A stretch of 64,000 nt of DNA, from assembly GCA_037355855.1 (NCBI GenBank), contig CM074760.1, positions 1,852,501-1,916,500 on the forward strand, given 5' to 3'. The number at the start of each line of letters is the position of its first letter. Within the stretch, counting starts at the first letter, position 1. The notes under the pieces are model-generated. The model was not told the origin of the DNA. It worked only from the letters and a program-made list of their open reading frames with translations, and did no database searches. Source of the stretch: Pseudo-nitzschia pungens (Eukaryota > Bacillariophyta > Bacillariophyceae > Bacillariales > Bacillariaceae). Both the position numbers and the translations under genes were made by a program. Shown one piece after another: positions 52,190 through 62,858 of the stretch.

Positions 52190-53584
52190 ATGCCCGATTT
52201 ACGAAGGTACAGAGCGAAAGTAGGATATATTCTTCTCGTCGCGCTTTTTCTACTCTGTGGCTCCATGAAAACAATCCGACACATCGAAAAATATTATCCA
52301 ATTCCGTCAATTGACACACGAACCACTTCGACGTTTGCTTCGCATACCAAAGTGACGTCGCCGTTCTTGTTTGACAAGAATTCTGCAGATTTCAAACCCA
52401 GTACAAGAATCATCAGAAAAAACTGTAACCCTATTGCAAGTCGACCCCTGAAAACAATTTCATCCTTCAGAAACTACACGCATTATCGAACCATATCAGA
52501 GTTAGCAGTCACTGAGGGCGATTGTGATACCCCATTAGCCGTGTGTAAAGTTTTTCATCCATATCCAGGATTTGATAGCCTCCTCTCCACTCATTTCCCA
52601 CACATGATGCAGATGGTCTACATGTGTTACTCTTTCTGGCAAGCGAATCCTTCCCAAATTCCTGTGCTGTATCCGTATGAAAAGAATAAAATGATCCAAA
52701 TCTTTGAACAAAATCAGTTCTTAAGTGGGTTCATGAGACTCATGAAATCTGAATTAAATCTTAAAATCCTTGACTACGATGAAATCCAACTTTGGTTGAG
52801 AGCCAACACGGTCAAGCCAAGTGAGAAACAGATTGTCAAAAAGCGTAATGACGCCGAGCGGGGCGGTGGCGGAGAAACTGGCAAGTGCACTCATTTCAAG
52901 ACAGTCCAAATGGAAAAACCACGCGGTTATCTTCTTTCCCATACAGAAAAATTGAACAAATTGGTAGAGCACCATTTTTCAATTAGTGGGACGACGGCAA
53001 AACGGGAGAGTGCAGACATCGGATCTTGCTCTACGCCGAGAATCGGAGTTTTGAATCGCAAGCCATCAAACAAGCGCTCCATTATAAATTCGGATCAATT
53101 AGTTAATGAGATTCTTTTCCAGATTTTCGGTGATAGTGGTAACAAAGATGAATCATCATCTTCGTTGGTTTCTTTGAGATATTTTGAAGGAGAAACTTTC
53201 GAGGAACAAGTTCGTTTCTTTCACAGCATTGACTTGTTGATTTCTCCACATGGGGCGCAACTGACTGGCATTCCTTTCATGGCAAATAAACGTTGTACAC
53301 AACTTATTGAGCTTTTCCCCCACAACTATCTGATGCCGGATTTCTTCGGAACATTGGCGCGGGATTCCGGTATAGAATATTCTTACATCTATGTATCGAA
53401 TAGTTCTACCGAAGACATTCAGAAACTTGAAGCGTTGTCAGAAATCGAGGGACGAATCGTATCATCAAGTTTACATCAAAGAACAATAGATCGGAGCCAG
53501 AATTTCTGTGTCAATCCCAAACTCATAGTAGAGGCTACGCGAAACTCACTTCGAAAATGGTGCGAATGTATCACTTCGGTTTGA
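52190..53584 (+). CDS. GT61-family glycosyltransferase, type II membrane
   Basis: 464 aa from the ATG MPDLRRYRAK at 52190 (an upstream in-frame GTG is not used). Residues ~12-25 are a signal anchor (GYILLVALFLLCGS). The C-terminal domain matches DUF563/GT61: RIGVLNRKPSNKRSIIN, FEGETFEEQVRFFHSIDLLI, SPHGAQLTG and a LIELFPHN element. GT61 includes plant beta-1,2-xylosyltransferase and animal EOGT, adding xylose, arabinose or GlcNAc in ER/Golgi. The SPHGAQ loop is the expected nucleotide-sugar site. With the neighbouring FkbM-like gene it suggests secretory glycan modification, though the two are not proven co-regulated. Confidence 0.85.
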   Translation: MPDLRRYRAKVGYILLVALFLLCGSMKTIRHIEKYYPIPSIDTRTTSTFASHTKVTSPFLFDKNSADFKPSTRIIRKNCNPIASRPLKTISSFRNYTHYRTISELAVTEGDCDTPLAVCKVFHPYPGFDSLLSTHFPHMMQMVYMCYSFWQANPSQIPVLYPYEKNKMIQIFEQNQFLSGFMRLMKSELNLKILDYDEIQLWLRANTVKPSEKQIVKKRNDAERGGGGETGKCTHFKTVQMEKPRGYLLSHTEKLNKLVEHHFSISGTTAKRESADIGSCSTPRIGVLNRKPSNKRSIINSDQLVNEILFQIFGDSGNKDESSSSLVSLRYFEGETFEEQVRFFHSIDLLISPHGAQLTGIPFMANKRCTQLIELFPHNYLMPDFFGTLARDSGIEYSYIYVSNSSTEDIQKLEALSEIEGRIVSSSLHQRTIDRSQNFCVNPKLIVEATRNSLRKWCECITSV

Positions 53585-53892
53585 GGTAATTTTCTCCCTA
53601 CTCGGTAACTCAGAGTGATGGATTGTGTTTTTAGCACGCCGCGAAGCACCTGCAAGTATGATCAGAAACAAGTAATAATTCATAGTGTGCTACTGTTCCA
53701 CTCTAAGATGACACCGAATCGTTTTCTAATATATCTATTGCGATTAAGTATTCGACCAGTTGCCTCTCATATATCGTCAGTACCACAGATTATTCTTCAA
53801 GCCGAATCAACGGAATATTCTGTTTCTTTCGAGAGTTTCCTGTCGACTGATGAGAAAAGTATGTGCATAAAACGAGAGGAAATCCTATTTGT
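53585..53892. other. Convergent 3' spacer
   Basis: About 308 bp. A short frame at 53615-53923 overlaps the permease 3' end and has no recognisable content. Confidence 0.4.
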
Positions 53893-55525
53893 TCACATCA
53901 ACCCTCGAGTGCTGCAAGTTTGAACTAACTCTGCACCAATTAACGCGGCGGATCCCAACGCCAATGCCCCTAGTCCGGTGTTTCCCCCTGGGATGATACT
54001 AGAGTTTCTCATGTTCATAGAATCTGGAGAAATAGGAATTTCAGTGCCGAAATTTCCATTCTTGTTTGCTTGCCGTTGCTGGATCAATGCCATCGACACG
54101 GGGATAAGCCCATATAAGATGGGAGAACCAAAGGCTCCCGCGATTTTCAACGTTTCGGTGATATCCGAGGAGAAAATCTGAGCTGTAATGAGGGCGATTC
54201 CGATCGGCATCGCTACGCTTGGTAGGGAAAAGGTATCATCCCTCCCTTTGTAATCTGCTTCACGAATGCTTCCATTGTTTAACGAACAAGAACCAAGCAA
54301 TATTTCGAACTCTTCCGACAAGGACATGGAAGTTCCCAACGATGACCCCGCTACTGTTATGAGTGAAAAGACGGTCAGCAGACCACCCACGCTGGGTCCA
54401 GAAACAGAATTGACATCTATTCCACCTCCGAGAACCGTCACGATCCATGCCATGTACATGAGAAGTGGTATTAACGACCCAAAAACGAGTGCGGTTCCAA
54501 TCTTCGCCCTGTCGTAGTCCAATAGTCGTGTAATTGTTGGCACAATGTTCTGAAATACAAGAACCGAAATCACAACTGGTGTCATTCGAAGGATGCCATC
54601 GGCGGTTTCTGCCGGTGGCAACAACGGTGGCAATGATGTCACAGAAAGAGGATCTGGGACATTCGCTAGACCGGGCAGTAAAAGCCCGGCAAACGTCGCA
54701 AAGAGGCCCACTACCAGCGTGCTTGCGACTCGAGATAACATTGTAAGAGACTGAGTGGAAACCAAGACTAACCAAAATTCCCGAGTAAAAATAAGACAGC
54801 ATCATTCCGTCCAGTGGCAAATCGGATGGGAGCAGAGAATGCACTATTTGCCCCGCCTTAAAGACGTCGAACGCTACTATCAACGTGTTTATGAAGACAG
54901 AAGTGCCGGAAACCATGTTTGAAGCACTTGGCAAAGTAGCCTCCGCGAACTCCTTAAAGGAACTCGGGACTTCGCTCCCACTAGCTTCGTGCTCTTGAAT
55001 CGCAACTTGCGCGATGGTGAGGCCTGAGGTGAGGCACACTATCCAAGCTCCAATCATTACGCAGAACGTTAACATCGGTCCAGGACCAGCTGCCACTTCT
55101 GGCATTACCAACATTCCCGCTCCAACTGTATTTCCGGTCACCATCATAGATGCCATGGATACTGGGAGTAAAAATGATTCGAGAAACGACGAGCTGGGAA
55201 CTGTCGGGGTCCTAGATGTATCGTACTCGACGAGTCTTGAGTTGTAGGCCGATAGTGAAAGTTGCTGTTGATTCTCCTCGTTGCGTCCTGGTAGTTGCAT
55301 GTGAAGCGGCAAAATCACAAGCTGATTTCGGTCGCGTTGGTTTTGTGGTTTCAAAGGTATATCGAAAGTGGATCGCGAAGTAGGCGTCTTGCCAATCCTC
55401 AATCGCGAAGAGGAGAAACAGCTTCCCGTCTCGGCTAAGGCGAACAGACCTATCGCCAATGCGAAAACCTTTGCACTACTGTTGCTACTACTATGCTTCG
55501 CCATGCTTTCGTTCCGATCACTCAT
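53893..55525 (-). CDS. Aromatic amino-acid permease-like protein with reading-frame break
   Basis: The gene is read in two frames: 54773-55525 then 53893-54750 (minus). The N-terminus (MSDRNESMAK...) has a hydrophobic leader ending GSCFSSSR, like a plastid signal. Then come GNTVGAGMLVMPEVAAGPGP and later SRVASTLVVGLFATFAGLL segments typical of the Tyr/Trp-specific permease (AAAP/ArAAP) family, which imports aromatic amino acids. The switch (+1 relative to the first frame) occurs near 54751-54772. A 22-nt stretch there has GT...AG ends, and removing it restores frame (536 aa), but such a tiny intron would be exceptional. A one-base insertion or sequencing error is the main alternative. The gene is otherwise intact. 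Confidence 0.7.
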
Positions 55526-57581
55526 TCTGTATGTTTGCCTTCAGTTCGCTCAATTCTTTTTTTCATCAAAGTAAATGTTGATTCCAAAAATTATTTGATG
55601 GGTCAAAATGTCGGTAGATGAGATCGGTAGATGTGATCGGTTCAATGAGGAATGTGGCGTGCACTATTGATCACAATGTCTGATCAGAGATTTCCTGTGT
55701 TTTTTCTCGGACTAGCATCTTACAACACATAAGACTAAAATATTCGAAGTCAATGCTTGATGAGTGAATTCTGACAATCGGTTCTGATGCGCTTGTGCTG
55801 AATTCAGTTTGGAACTTGTTTGCCGTAATTTCAAATTCGAACCTGCGATCGGAAATACAAGTAGTAGTTTTCTCACTACTCGTAATTTTGACCACATGGG
55901 AATTGTTCTGTTGTGATGATGTGGGATTTCCTTCTCGTACTTTTCTACGTTAAGTTTATTTTTAGAACAAACTTTACGAGTAGAACAAATGAGGAGAAGT
56001 CAGAAAGTCGAGAATTTTTCCGAACACGTCCGTTAGAAGAGAAGAGGACATCATTATGATTGTAAGAAGTAATCTTACTTCGTACTAAGTAAGGCTTACG
56101 AGTATTACATTGTCATTATTATTACGAAGTACGGTACGTACTAAGATTTACTTCCATCATTCTGATAGAATTTCAAAGGTTTACCGTAAGACTTACAAGG
56201 TACGAAGTAAGACAAGACTTACCATACATAAACCTTACGATGAGATGTTTTGGCGGTTCGCCAGAATTAAAGTATGAATAATACCTTAGCAGTCCCTTTA
56301 CTGGTACCGGTAATTACGAGATATGGTCTTCAGGGATTTAGAGAACGCTACATTACGTGTACTGGTAACCTTACCGTTACATCATGGTAAGTTACGTGTA
56401 CTACTTCTACTATTCAATCAATCAATCAATCAACAAAATACCGACGAGTTCTTCCAAAAAACAACAATACGGTAAGATTATTCATACTTACTCGTACGGA
56501 TACGTAAGATCTTACGGTAGATTGATTCGACTCTCGAAACAAATAATTTTATGAATCATCACAAGACTAAAATTTCAGACATCGAATTAGTACTAAGGTT
56601 TTTACCGTACGGTAGACCTCTCTCTGGAACACAGGCTAAGATTACTGTATTTATTATTTATCTTAGTTTAGGACACAGTCGACAGAATCTCCTCATGACA
56701 ACAAGCAAAATACTTCGTATGAAAACAAGAATATCCTATTACTGTAGCACCATCATGCATGGGAAAATGAATTTCAACAAACTGAAAAAGAGAGGCATGA
56801 GATGGTCCAGATTTTGAACGAACCTGGTGTTGAATTGAAAGAATGCCATAGCCCACAAAAGAAATCCAAATCTTTAAGCAACTCACTTTCATTGTGTTGA
56901 TGGCAGTAGTAGGAGGATAGAAGTAGTACTAGTAGACAGTTAAAATAGAATTACTGTGAGAGACGAGCGTTTTTCCCATTGTACTTCTTACGTGCTATTA
57001 CTAGTACCGTACGTGTAGGAGGTGCGTACTACTAATCACTTGTATGTGTAATTGGATTAAAAGGTCTTACAGGAACTTTTTTGACATTCTCTCTCAAAGA
57101 GGGGGAAAGACGAAAAGGGAGTGTTGCTCTCTTCCGAGTAAGGTTACGACTACTTAACCGTAACCTTACTCGAACGGGTACTTTTTGCGTAAAGTATGTG
57201 GTAACCTTTTAAAAGGTTTACTGCAACAACAATAAGTAAAAACCAAGTTTGTTCGCAACAACACGGTAAATCTGTTGTTGATTGATGAGAATAGACTCGA
57301 GGCCGTCATTAATATTATGAGAGTACTTCGTATTTCCTAAGGACTCAGCGTGGACTAATGAGCAATCATACGGCAGATCATTAATCCTAAGAAACTGTCT
57401 GACACGAACTCTTACCCATCGTCGCAACGTTGAGTGACCAGTAGGCGATCTGCGGAATAGGACAGGGATATTGAGAGATCAGTAGGAGCCGAACGAAAGC
57501 AGCAAAAAAAAACACACCGAGAAATAATATAGAATTCAGATAATTATCTACCACTTTCTGGTAAATCGTCGCGAAAAAGCA
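55526..57581. other. Long motif-rich divergent spacer
   Basis: Over 2 kb between divergent genes. Dense AAGGTTA/TAACCTT, CGAAGTA and GGTACCGGTA-type motifs at 56060-56400 and 57130-57180 (GAGTAAGGTTACGACTACTTAACCGTAACCTTACTCG is a long palindrome). A run of ATCA repeats lies at 56415-56432. Small frames (56551-56817) are not supported. Confidence 0.55.
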
Positions 57582-58325
57582 ATGGATTCGACACAGAGCG
57601 ATGGAGATGGTGCTCCTGGAAATGATTACATCAAAACAATGACTCACAACTATGTCTCTCGCAAGGCCATTATTGAGGGGGCCAAGCGCGTAGAAATAAA
57701 GGGTCGGTCTATATTGCACGAGGGCGTCAAAGTTCGAGGTGACCTTCAAATAGTGAAAATCGGACGGTACTGTGAGATTGGTGCGTCGACTTCCCTCGAG
57801 CCACCAGAAAATCCATTTCAAAAGGAAAGGCGCATACCCATGATTATCGGAAGCCACACGCACATTGGAAAGGAATGCGACATTCGGGGGGCAGCCATTG
57901 GAAGCAGTAAGTCAGAGCACGGCAGACCAGTGTAACTTTGGAGCTCCGATTTGATTTGTTCGATGCATTCCGCTCTCACATTTGGCTTTTTCACCATGCG
58001 GGATAACGTATTCGACTTTTCTTTCCTTCATGATCATGTTCGATATCTGATGTCCAATATCATCGATATCATTAATTCTTCCATTGCAGTGGTCTCGATT
58101 GGAGACTATGTGAAAATTGGCAAGAGGTGCATTATCAAAGACAATTGTGTAATAGAATCCAACGTTGTATTGGGCGACGACACAGTCATTCCACCATTTA
58201 CATTGATATCGAGTGAAAATCCTACGTTTTATCAGCAATTGCCGCCAAGCGTAGCCGTACAAACACAAGAAGTATCTTTGGACCGATACTCCGAATTTAA
58301 ACAAGAACAACGAGGGAGACAATAA
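57582..58325 (+). CDS. DCTN5: Dynactin subunit 5 (p25)
   Basis: Exons 57582-57906 and 58090-58325 join as AGCA|TG, giving GSMVSIGDYVKIG in frame; 186 aa, close to the ~182-aa animal p25. The body is a left-handed beta-helix of hexapeptide repeats (IKGRSILHEGVKVRGDLQ, VKIGRYCEIG, IIGSHTHIGKECDI, VKIGKRCIIKDNCVIE). Specific p25 features include YVSRKAIIEGAKRVEIKG near the start and the VIPPFTLISSENP end. Dynactin pointed-end subunits p25/p27 link cargo to cytoplasmic dynein. The family is broadly conserved in eukaryotes. Confidence 0.88.
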
Positions 58326-58567
58326 CGAATAGACACGAAAGTTAACCATACAGGCGAGAACGTCTGGAAGCAGCTTCTTTCAAATGTAAGGAATACCATG
58401 CAGAATACATATTTCTTAAAATTCCACCTGCAATTCTTGTATACGTCAGTTATACAGCAGCTTTTCTTTCATACTTTGCCTCTGCTGCTTGAAATCGAAT
58501 CATACGCCGTTCCGTTTGGCACCATTATTAGTTGCGAACCCCAAACTATTTTTTCCACCAGAGCTGA

Positions 58568-60037
58568 TCACTTGTCTCGGAATTTCCCATCCCAAACCTT
58601 TACCAACGTATTCCAATAGCATTTCTTTTTATTTTCGTCCAAGAAATCCAAGTCATTCGAAACTCTCTTCACAAAATCCTCCAAAGTCATGGAGAGACTG
58701 CTTGATGATGACAAATCACGATCGGTTGACATCCTGTAGTGGTGAACGCCAAACGCAACCGCGAGCTGGAGAGTTGTCGGTGTGAAGTCGGACCGACACT
58801 TATGTTCGTCGTTACTTTCGCATACGTTGGTACATGTTTTACTATGATGACCGGTATCACCATTGTAGACTGCCGATGTGGGTATGGCAAAAAATTGGGT
58901 ATTTGCGTTGCCGGTCGTCGTTACTCGCAACTGATGTTGTTGCACTTGCTTCTCCGACGTATCATCGTTCACCGTATTGTGAAAAAATATATCAAGCCTA
59001 GTATCGTTTGCAGCAGCAAGGTCGGTGTTTGTTTCTGCCGATGCTTGAAAAAGAATGGCCAGGTCTACTGATGATCCGAGCCTTTCAACCAATGCGTCGA
59101 TTATTTTGCCGGAGATGTTGTCTTGGGACTTCTTTCCGGTTTTGATGGTTTCAGTATTGGCATTGGTCTTGCTACCGCGACTGGACGTGCCATCTTCTTC
59201 GCATTCTAGTAACGTGTCGTTCACAGTGCTACATGCAGACTCTAAAAGAACCATTCTTTCACACGGAGTATTTATCGTCGATGACGACCAATATTCCATA
59301 TGAAGCAGAAGACAAAGAACTGCTCTCAACGATTCAGGCAAGGGCAATGACGGCCGGAGAAGCTTGTAAACTTCGCTGCAGAGCAGGTCCCGAGGGATTT
59401 TGGAGATTTCACTTCCATCCATCATCTCAAAGGACGTTGGGGGTTTTTGATGGTTTCCGGCGAGACTTCTTTTTCTATGACAGTGAGAAGTGGATGGCCT
59501 GATTTCTGGAGTACCAAACGTAGCATCGAAAGGCTTGAAAACATCAATCAATGGGAAAAGAAGTGTTTTTGCATTGTCGTTTTTGACAGCTGATGCTTCG
59601 CTCCGTGTACCGAAGTTCTGATCGCTCATGATCAAGGATTCGACTGGGAGTTCGTATCCGATAGGTAAAGGGTCTAAACTAATTTCCGAACGTTCGGTCC
59701 TTTCCGGGGTGACTACAACCGGAAGCTGAAAGATTGGCTTCGACGCAGTTTTTCTCCGTTTCACACTCCGTTCCATTCCGGCATCAGCTATTGACCAGTT
59801 TTCCTCTTTGTCGACAGCGAAGCAGTTTTTCCTCGTAACACCAAGTCCACTCATATCGCTTTCGTCAACGCTATCACAAGAAAAGGTTCTCAGTAATGGC
59901 ATTGCATTAGTGGCATTATCCAGATAATCTCCTTTGGCACTGGAGTATAACCACATCGCCCCGTTGTGTCCATCTTCACTCTGCTTTGTCTCTCGAAAGG
60001 CAGCAGCTGCTGTCGCTTTCGTCTGATGATGATTCAT
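58568..60037 (-). CDS. Uncharacterised, largely disordered protein
   Basis: 489 aa from an ATG at 60037. A bipartite basic cluster near residue 90 (SVKRRKTASK) may be a nuclear localisation signal. A helical part around residues 200-240 (PRDLLCSEVYKLLRPSLPLPESLRAVLCLLLHMEYW) looks ordered; the rest is Ser/Thr/Asn/Glu-rich. No family recognised. Confidence 0.6.
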   Translation of the reverse strand: MNHHQTKATAAAAFRETKQSEDGHNGAMWLYSSAKGDYLDNATNAMPLLRTFSCDSVDESDMSGLGVTRKNCFAVDKEENWSIADAGMERSVKRRKTASKPIFQLPVVVTPERTERSEISLDPLPIGYELPVESLIMSDQNFGTRSEASAVKNDNAKTLLFPLIDVFKPFDATFGTPEIRPSTSHCHRKRSLAGNHQKPPTSFEMMDGSEISKIPRDLLCSEVYKLLRPSLPLPESLRAVLCLLLHMEYWSSSTINTPCERMVLLESACSTVNDTLLECEEDGTSSRGSKTNANTETIKTGKKSQDNISGKIIDALVERLGSSVDLAILFQASAETNTDLAAANDTRLDIFFHNTVNDDTSEKQVQQHQLRVTTTGNANTQFFAIPTSAVYNGDTGHHSKTCTNVCESNDEHKCRSDFTPTTLQLAVAFGVHHYRMSTDRDLSSSSSLSMTLEDFVKRVSNDLDFLDENKKKCYWNTLVKVWDGKFRDK

Positions 60038-61446
60038 TCCGTGAGTTTTTGGATCGCAGAAGTGAAGTTTTTTGAAATTTGATGTGCTGTCGATTTTGAT
60101 GGATGAAGTCGTTAGTAGAAGGAAGTGAAGAATTTACCTTGCTACAAAAATGATTTTCAACCGAAAGGGTAGCTGACAACTGTACCGTGGGCAAGAAATG
60201 AAACAATTGAAGAAAATCTACAGTGTGCGTCATTTCCTACAAGGCATTGCAATAATCATGTAAGCGTGGTAAAACACTCTATCCATTTCTCGAACTCGTT
60301 GCACTCTGTGGTTGCGCATTTCTCTCGTTTAATTTACCGGGGATGATGTGAAGCAATCGCTGCTTCACATTCACTGCAACGTAAAATTGAAAATCGAAAC
60401 GGACGAGAAACCGAAAAAATGCAGGAAATTCGAACATCTCAGATCTCTCGATACATTAGCCAGCTATGCCCTGACTATGAAACAATTATTGTTCAGCCTA
60501 TTCATGGTGTGAGCGGGAGTTTCGTTTTTCATTTTGTAATACTTCTCGACGAAGACAAAATGCAGTCACAACCACTGTACGACACTAGACACCATCATCT
60601 ATGCTGCAGAACGAAATTCCTGTTCTTGATTTTGAGAGATGAATACCGTTCTGATCTGTGATGGTTGATTACCGTGGCAGGTACGTAGTCCACCATCCCC
60701 TTCTCGCTTCTACCGGTAATTACGTGTACCGGTACTATTGTTTTTTTGAAGATGATTATCAGTCGTGCTTCTACGGTACTTGTAGTTACGAGGACGGCAG
60801 AATACGTGCATGCACTCGTACAAGAACCAGTAAATCTTACCTTTTTGTACCGTACGAAGTATGAGCCTCATTTTGACAAAAAATAGTAGTAACTTCCGCC
60901 GACTAACTTAAAAGAAAAACGAGTCGAATTGATCAAGTTTGTAACGAATTTTCCAGTCGTGGGCGCATTCATGCGTTGGTTGTACTTGTAGTTTCACTCG
61001 AACTCATGGCTCTCACACGACCCAGGAAAAAAATAAGGTTACGATGCTTCGTATCTCAAAATTACAGCACGGTAATTATTGCATACGAGTGATTACAGTA
61101 CCTGGTAATTTACCTGTACTCGTATGTGTACTTAAAAATACGGTTCGTCGGAAGCAAGATGATTATTATTATTATTTTGTCGAGATACCAAAGCCCCGAA
61201 AGAGCACGATTACGGAGGTTAGCGTTTCTCAACGCGCCAACGGATGAAAAATAATCGATCATGGATCATAGCACCGACTTACTGTAATTCTGTACTACGA
61301 AGTGCGTGTACAAGTACTGGGATGAAACCAGAATAACCTTCTGAAAAGAAGTTGCAACTCCATCGAGAGGTGAGAAGAAAATAGACATCTCATACCAATC
61401 GATACTTACCGTACTTCCAGAAGCATCCAGTCGATGAAAACAAAGG
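60038..61446. other. Divergent spacer; no supported gene
   Basis: Contains GTACCGGTA and GGTAATTACG-type motifs (60710-60760), AATAAGGTTACGATGC (61032) and GTACGAAGTA near 60852. A frame at 60419-60661 starts with ATG but shows no recognisable content. Confidence 0.45.
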
Positions 61447-62370
61447 ATGACGGATATCTCTCACAACAACACGGAGAGAACTCAAAAACGAACGAAAGGA
61501 TCTAAAATGGGGCGTCCGAAGATCGGTATGTTCTTCAACAATGGAACAGGACGCAAGGAATCATCGTCCGAAGACATTGTTCAAAGACTTCTGCAGGAGA
61601 ATCGACAATTGCGACAAGAACTGATTGATGCTAACAATCGAATTCGAGAACTGGAGAGAGCAGCAGCAATATCAAAAGAGTCAATCGAACACGAGTTCCC
61701 CCTTTCAGCACCCAAATCATCGGATGCTGAATCCGCTAGTGCTCCAGGAGCAATGGATAATAGGGACGATGATTCGTACGCCTTGAGCGATGCTACACAA
61801 TATGATACCGACGACTTCAGTGTTGAAGTAGAAGCATCTGAGGTAGAATTCCTGATGCGAGAACTGCAACAGAGAGAAGATGAAGAAGAGCTTCTAGATT
61901 TTGACGAGGAGCAATCGGCGACTTCATCTGCCTGTACCATTCCGACAGGAAATGACAAGAAAAGTAATACCCGTCGTCGACAGTCACAGCTACGTCGACG
62001 TGCGCGAGTCAGTGATAGGAACCGAAACGAGGTTCGTAAGAATCACGATGCTCGCCACTGTTACTTTCCACAACAACAGCGGCACCCATCGATTGAAACC
62101 ATCACTGAAATGGCACAAAACCAAAGTCTTTTGGACATTTATGGCATTGGAGATTTGATCAGCATTACCAGTGATCTTTCATCTGTTTCTTCGTCGGTAG
62201 AAGATGATGTCAGTTCGGTGACTTCAAACTCAAAAGGCAATTCATTGATGTCGGGTAAAATGCTTCCCCTATACGCCATGAAGTCCCTACTCAGGATCAG
62301 TTCCACGGATTCTGATGTCATTTCTTTAGGATTAGAAGATGAAGAATCTATCTTGCTCGGTGAAATTTGA
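61447..62370 (+). CDS. Uncharacterised protein with short coiled coil
   Basis: 307 aa from the ATG at 61447. A basic N-terminus (KRTKGSKMGRPKIGMF) is followed by a leucine-heptad helix (IVQRLLQENRQLRQELIDA, residues ~45-75), a layout resembling a DNA-binding/zipper protein, although no bZIP basic consensus is visible. A middle acidic region and a later Arg-rich tract (RRRQSQLRRRARV) follow. Function unknown. Confidence 0.6.
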   Translation: MTDISHNNTERTQKRTKGSKMGRPKIGMFFNNGTGRKESSSEDIVQRLLQENRQLRQELIDANNRIRELERAAAISKESIEHEFPLSAPKSSDAESASAPGAMDNRDDDSYALSDATQYDTDDFSVEVEASEVEFLMRELQQREDEEELLDFDEEQSATSSACTIPTGNDKKSNTRRRQSQLRRRARVSDRNRNEVRKNHDARHCYFPQQQRHPSIETITEMAQNQSLLDIYGIGDLISITSDLSSVSSSVEDDVSSVTSNSKGNSLMSGKMLPLYAMKSLLRISSTDSDVISLGLEDEESILLGEI

Positions 62371-62858
62371 AGTTCTGCTGGATTTATCTCAATATTGACT
62401 GGTTCCACGTTACGCACCGGGAATTTTTTTAATTGGGTGCAAGCCAAGATTTTTAAAAAAATTACGTATGCTTCTTTCAAATTTACCAATGAGTGCAGTT
62501 TTCGTAGCACAATTCTTCGAAAGGAGGACAGAGACCCAATTGGTCACCCGGTTTTCTTCATAGAGCAACAGACTTCATTTACCTTCTCACTAAGTTGGAA
62601 GATTGAACTGTTATCTATGGCATTTACTTACGCCTCAGACAAAATACCCCCGTGTACTATGCTGAATGTGGAGTACTGGAGAACATCATCGAGGATACAA
62701 AGAAATGAGTCGGAACCTGAAGCGAATCTTTTCGAGTCGTCTGAGTGCTTCAGGGAGTGACGTCCCTTTTTTCCTTGATGAGTTGTTGGAATTAGATCAT
62801 CCTGATCCTCCCCAGTGAACGCGACGGTGTTGCCGGCACTCTTTAGGCTGGATCGAAG
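62371..62858. other. Convergent 3' spacer
   Basis: About 490 bp between convergent genes. A forward frame (62395-62760) has no recognisable content. Confidence 0.4.

Noticed and set aside
60419..60661. 80-codon ATG frame
   Set aside because: No recognisable motif or partner exon; followed by motif-rich spacer DNA.
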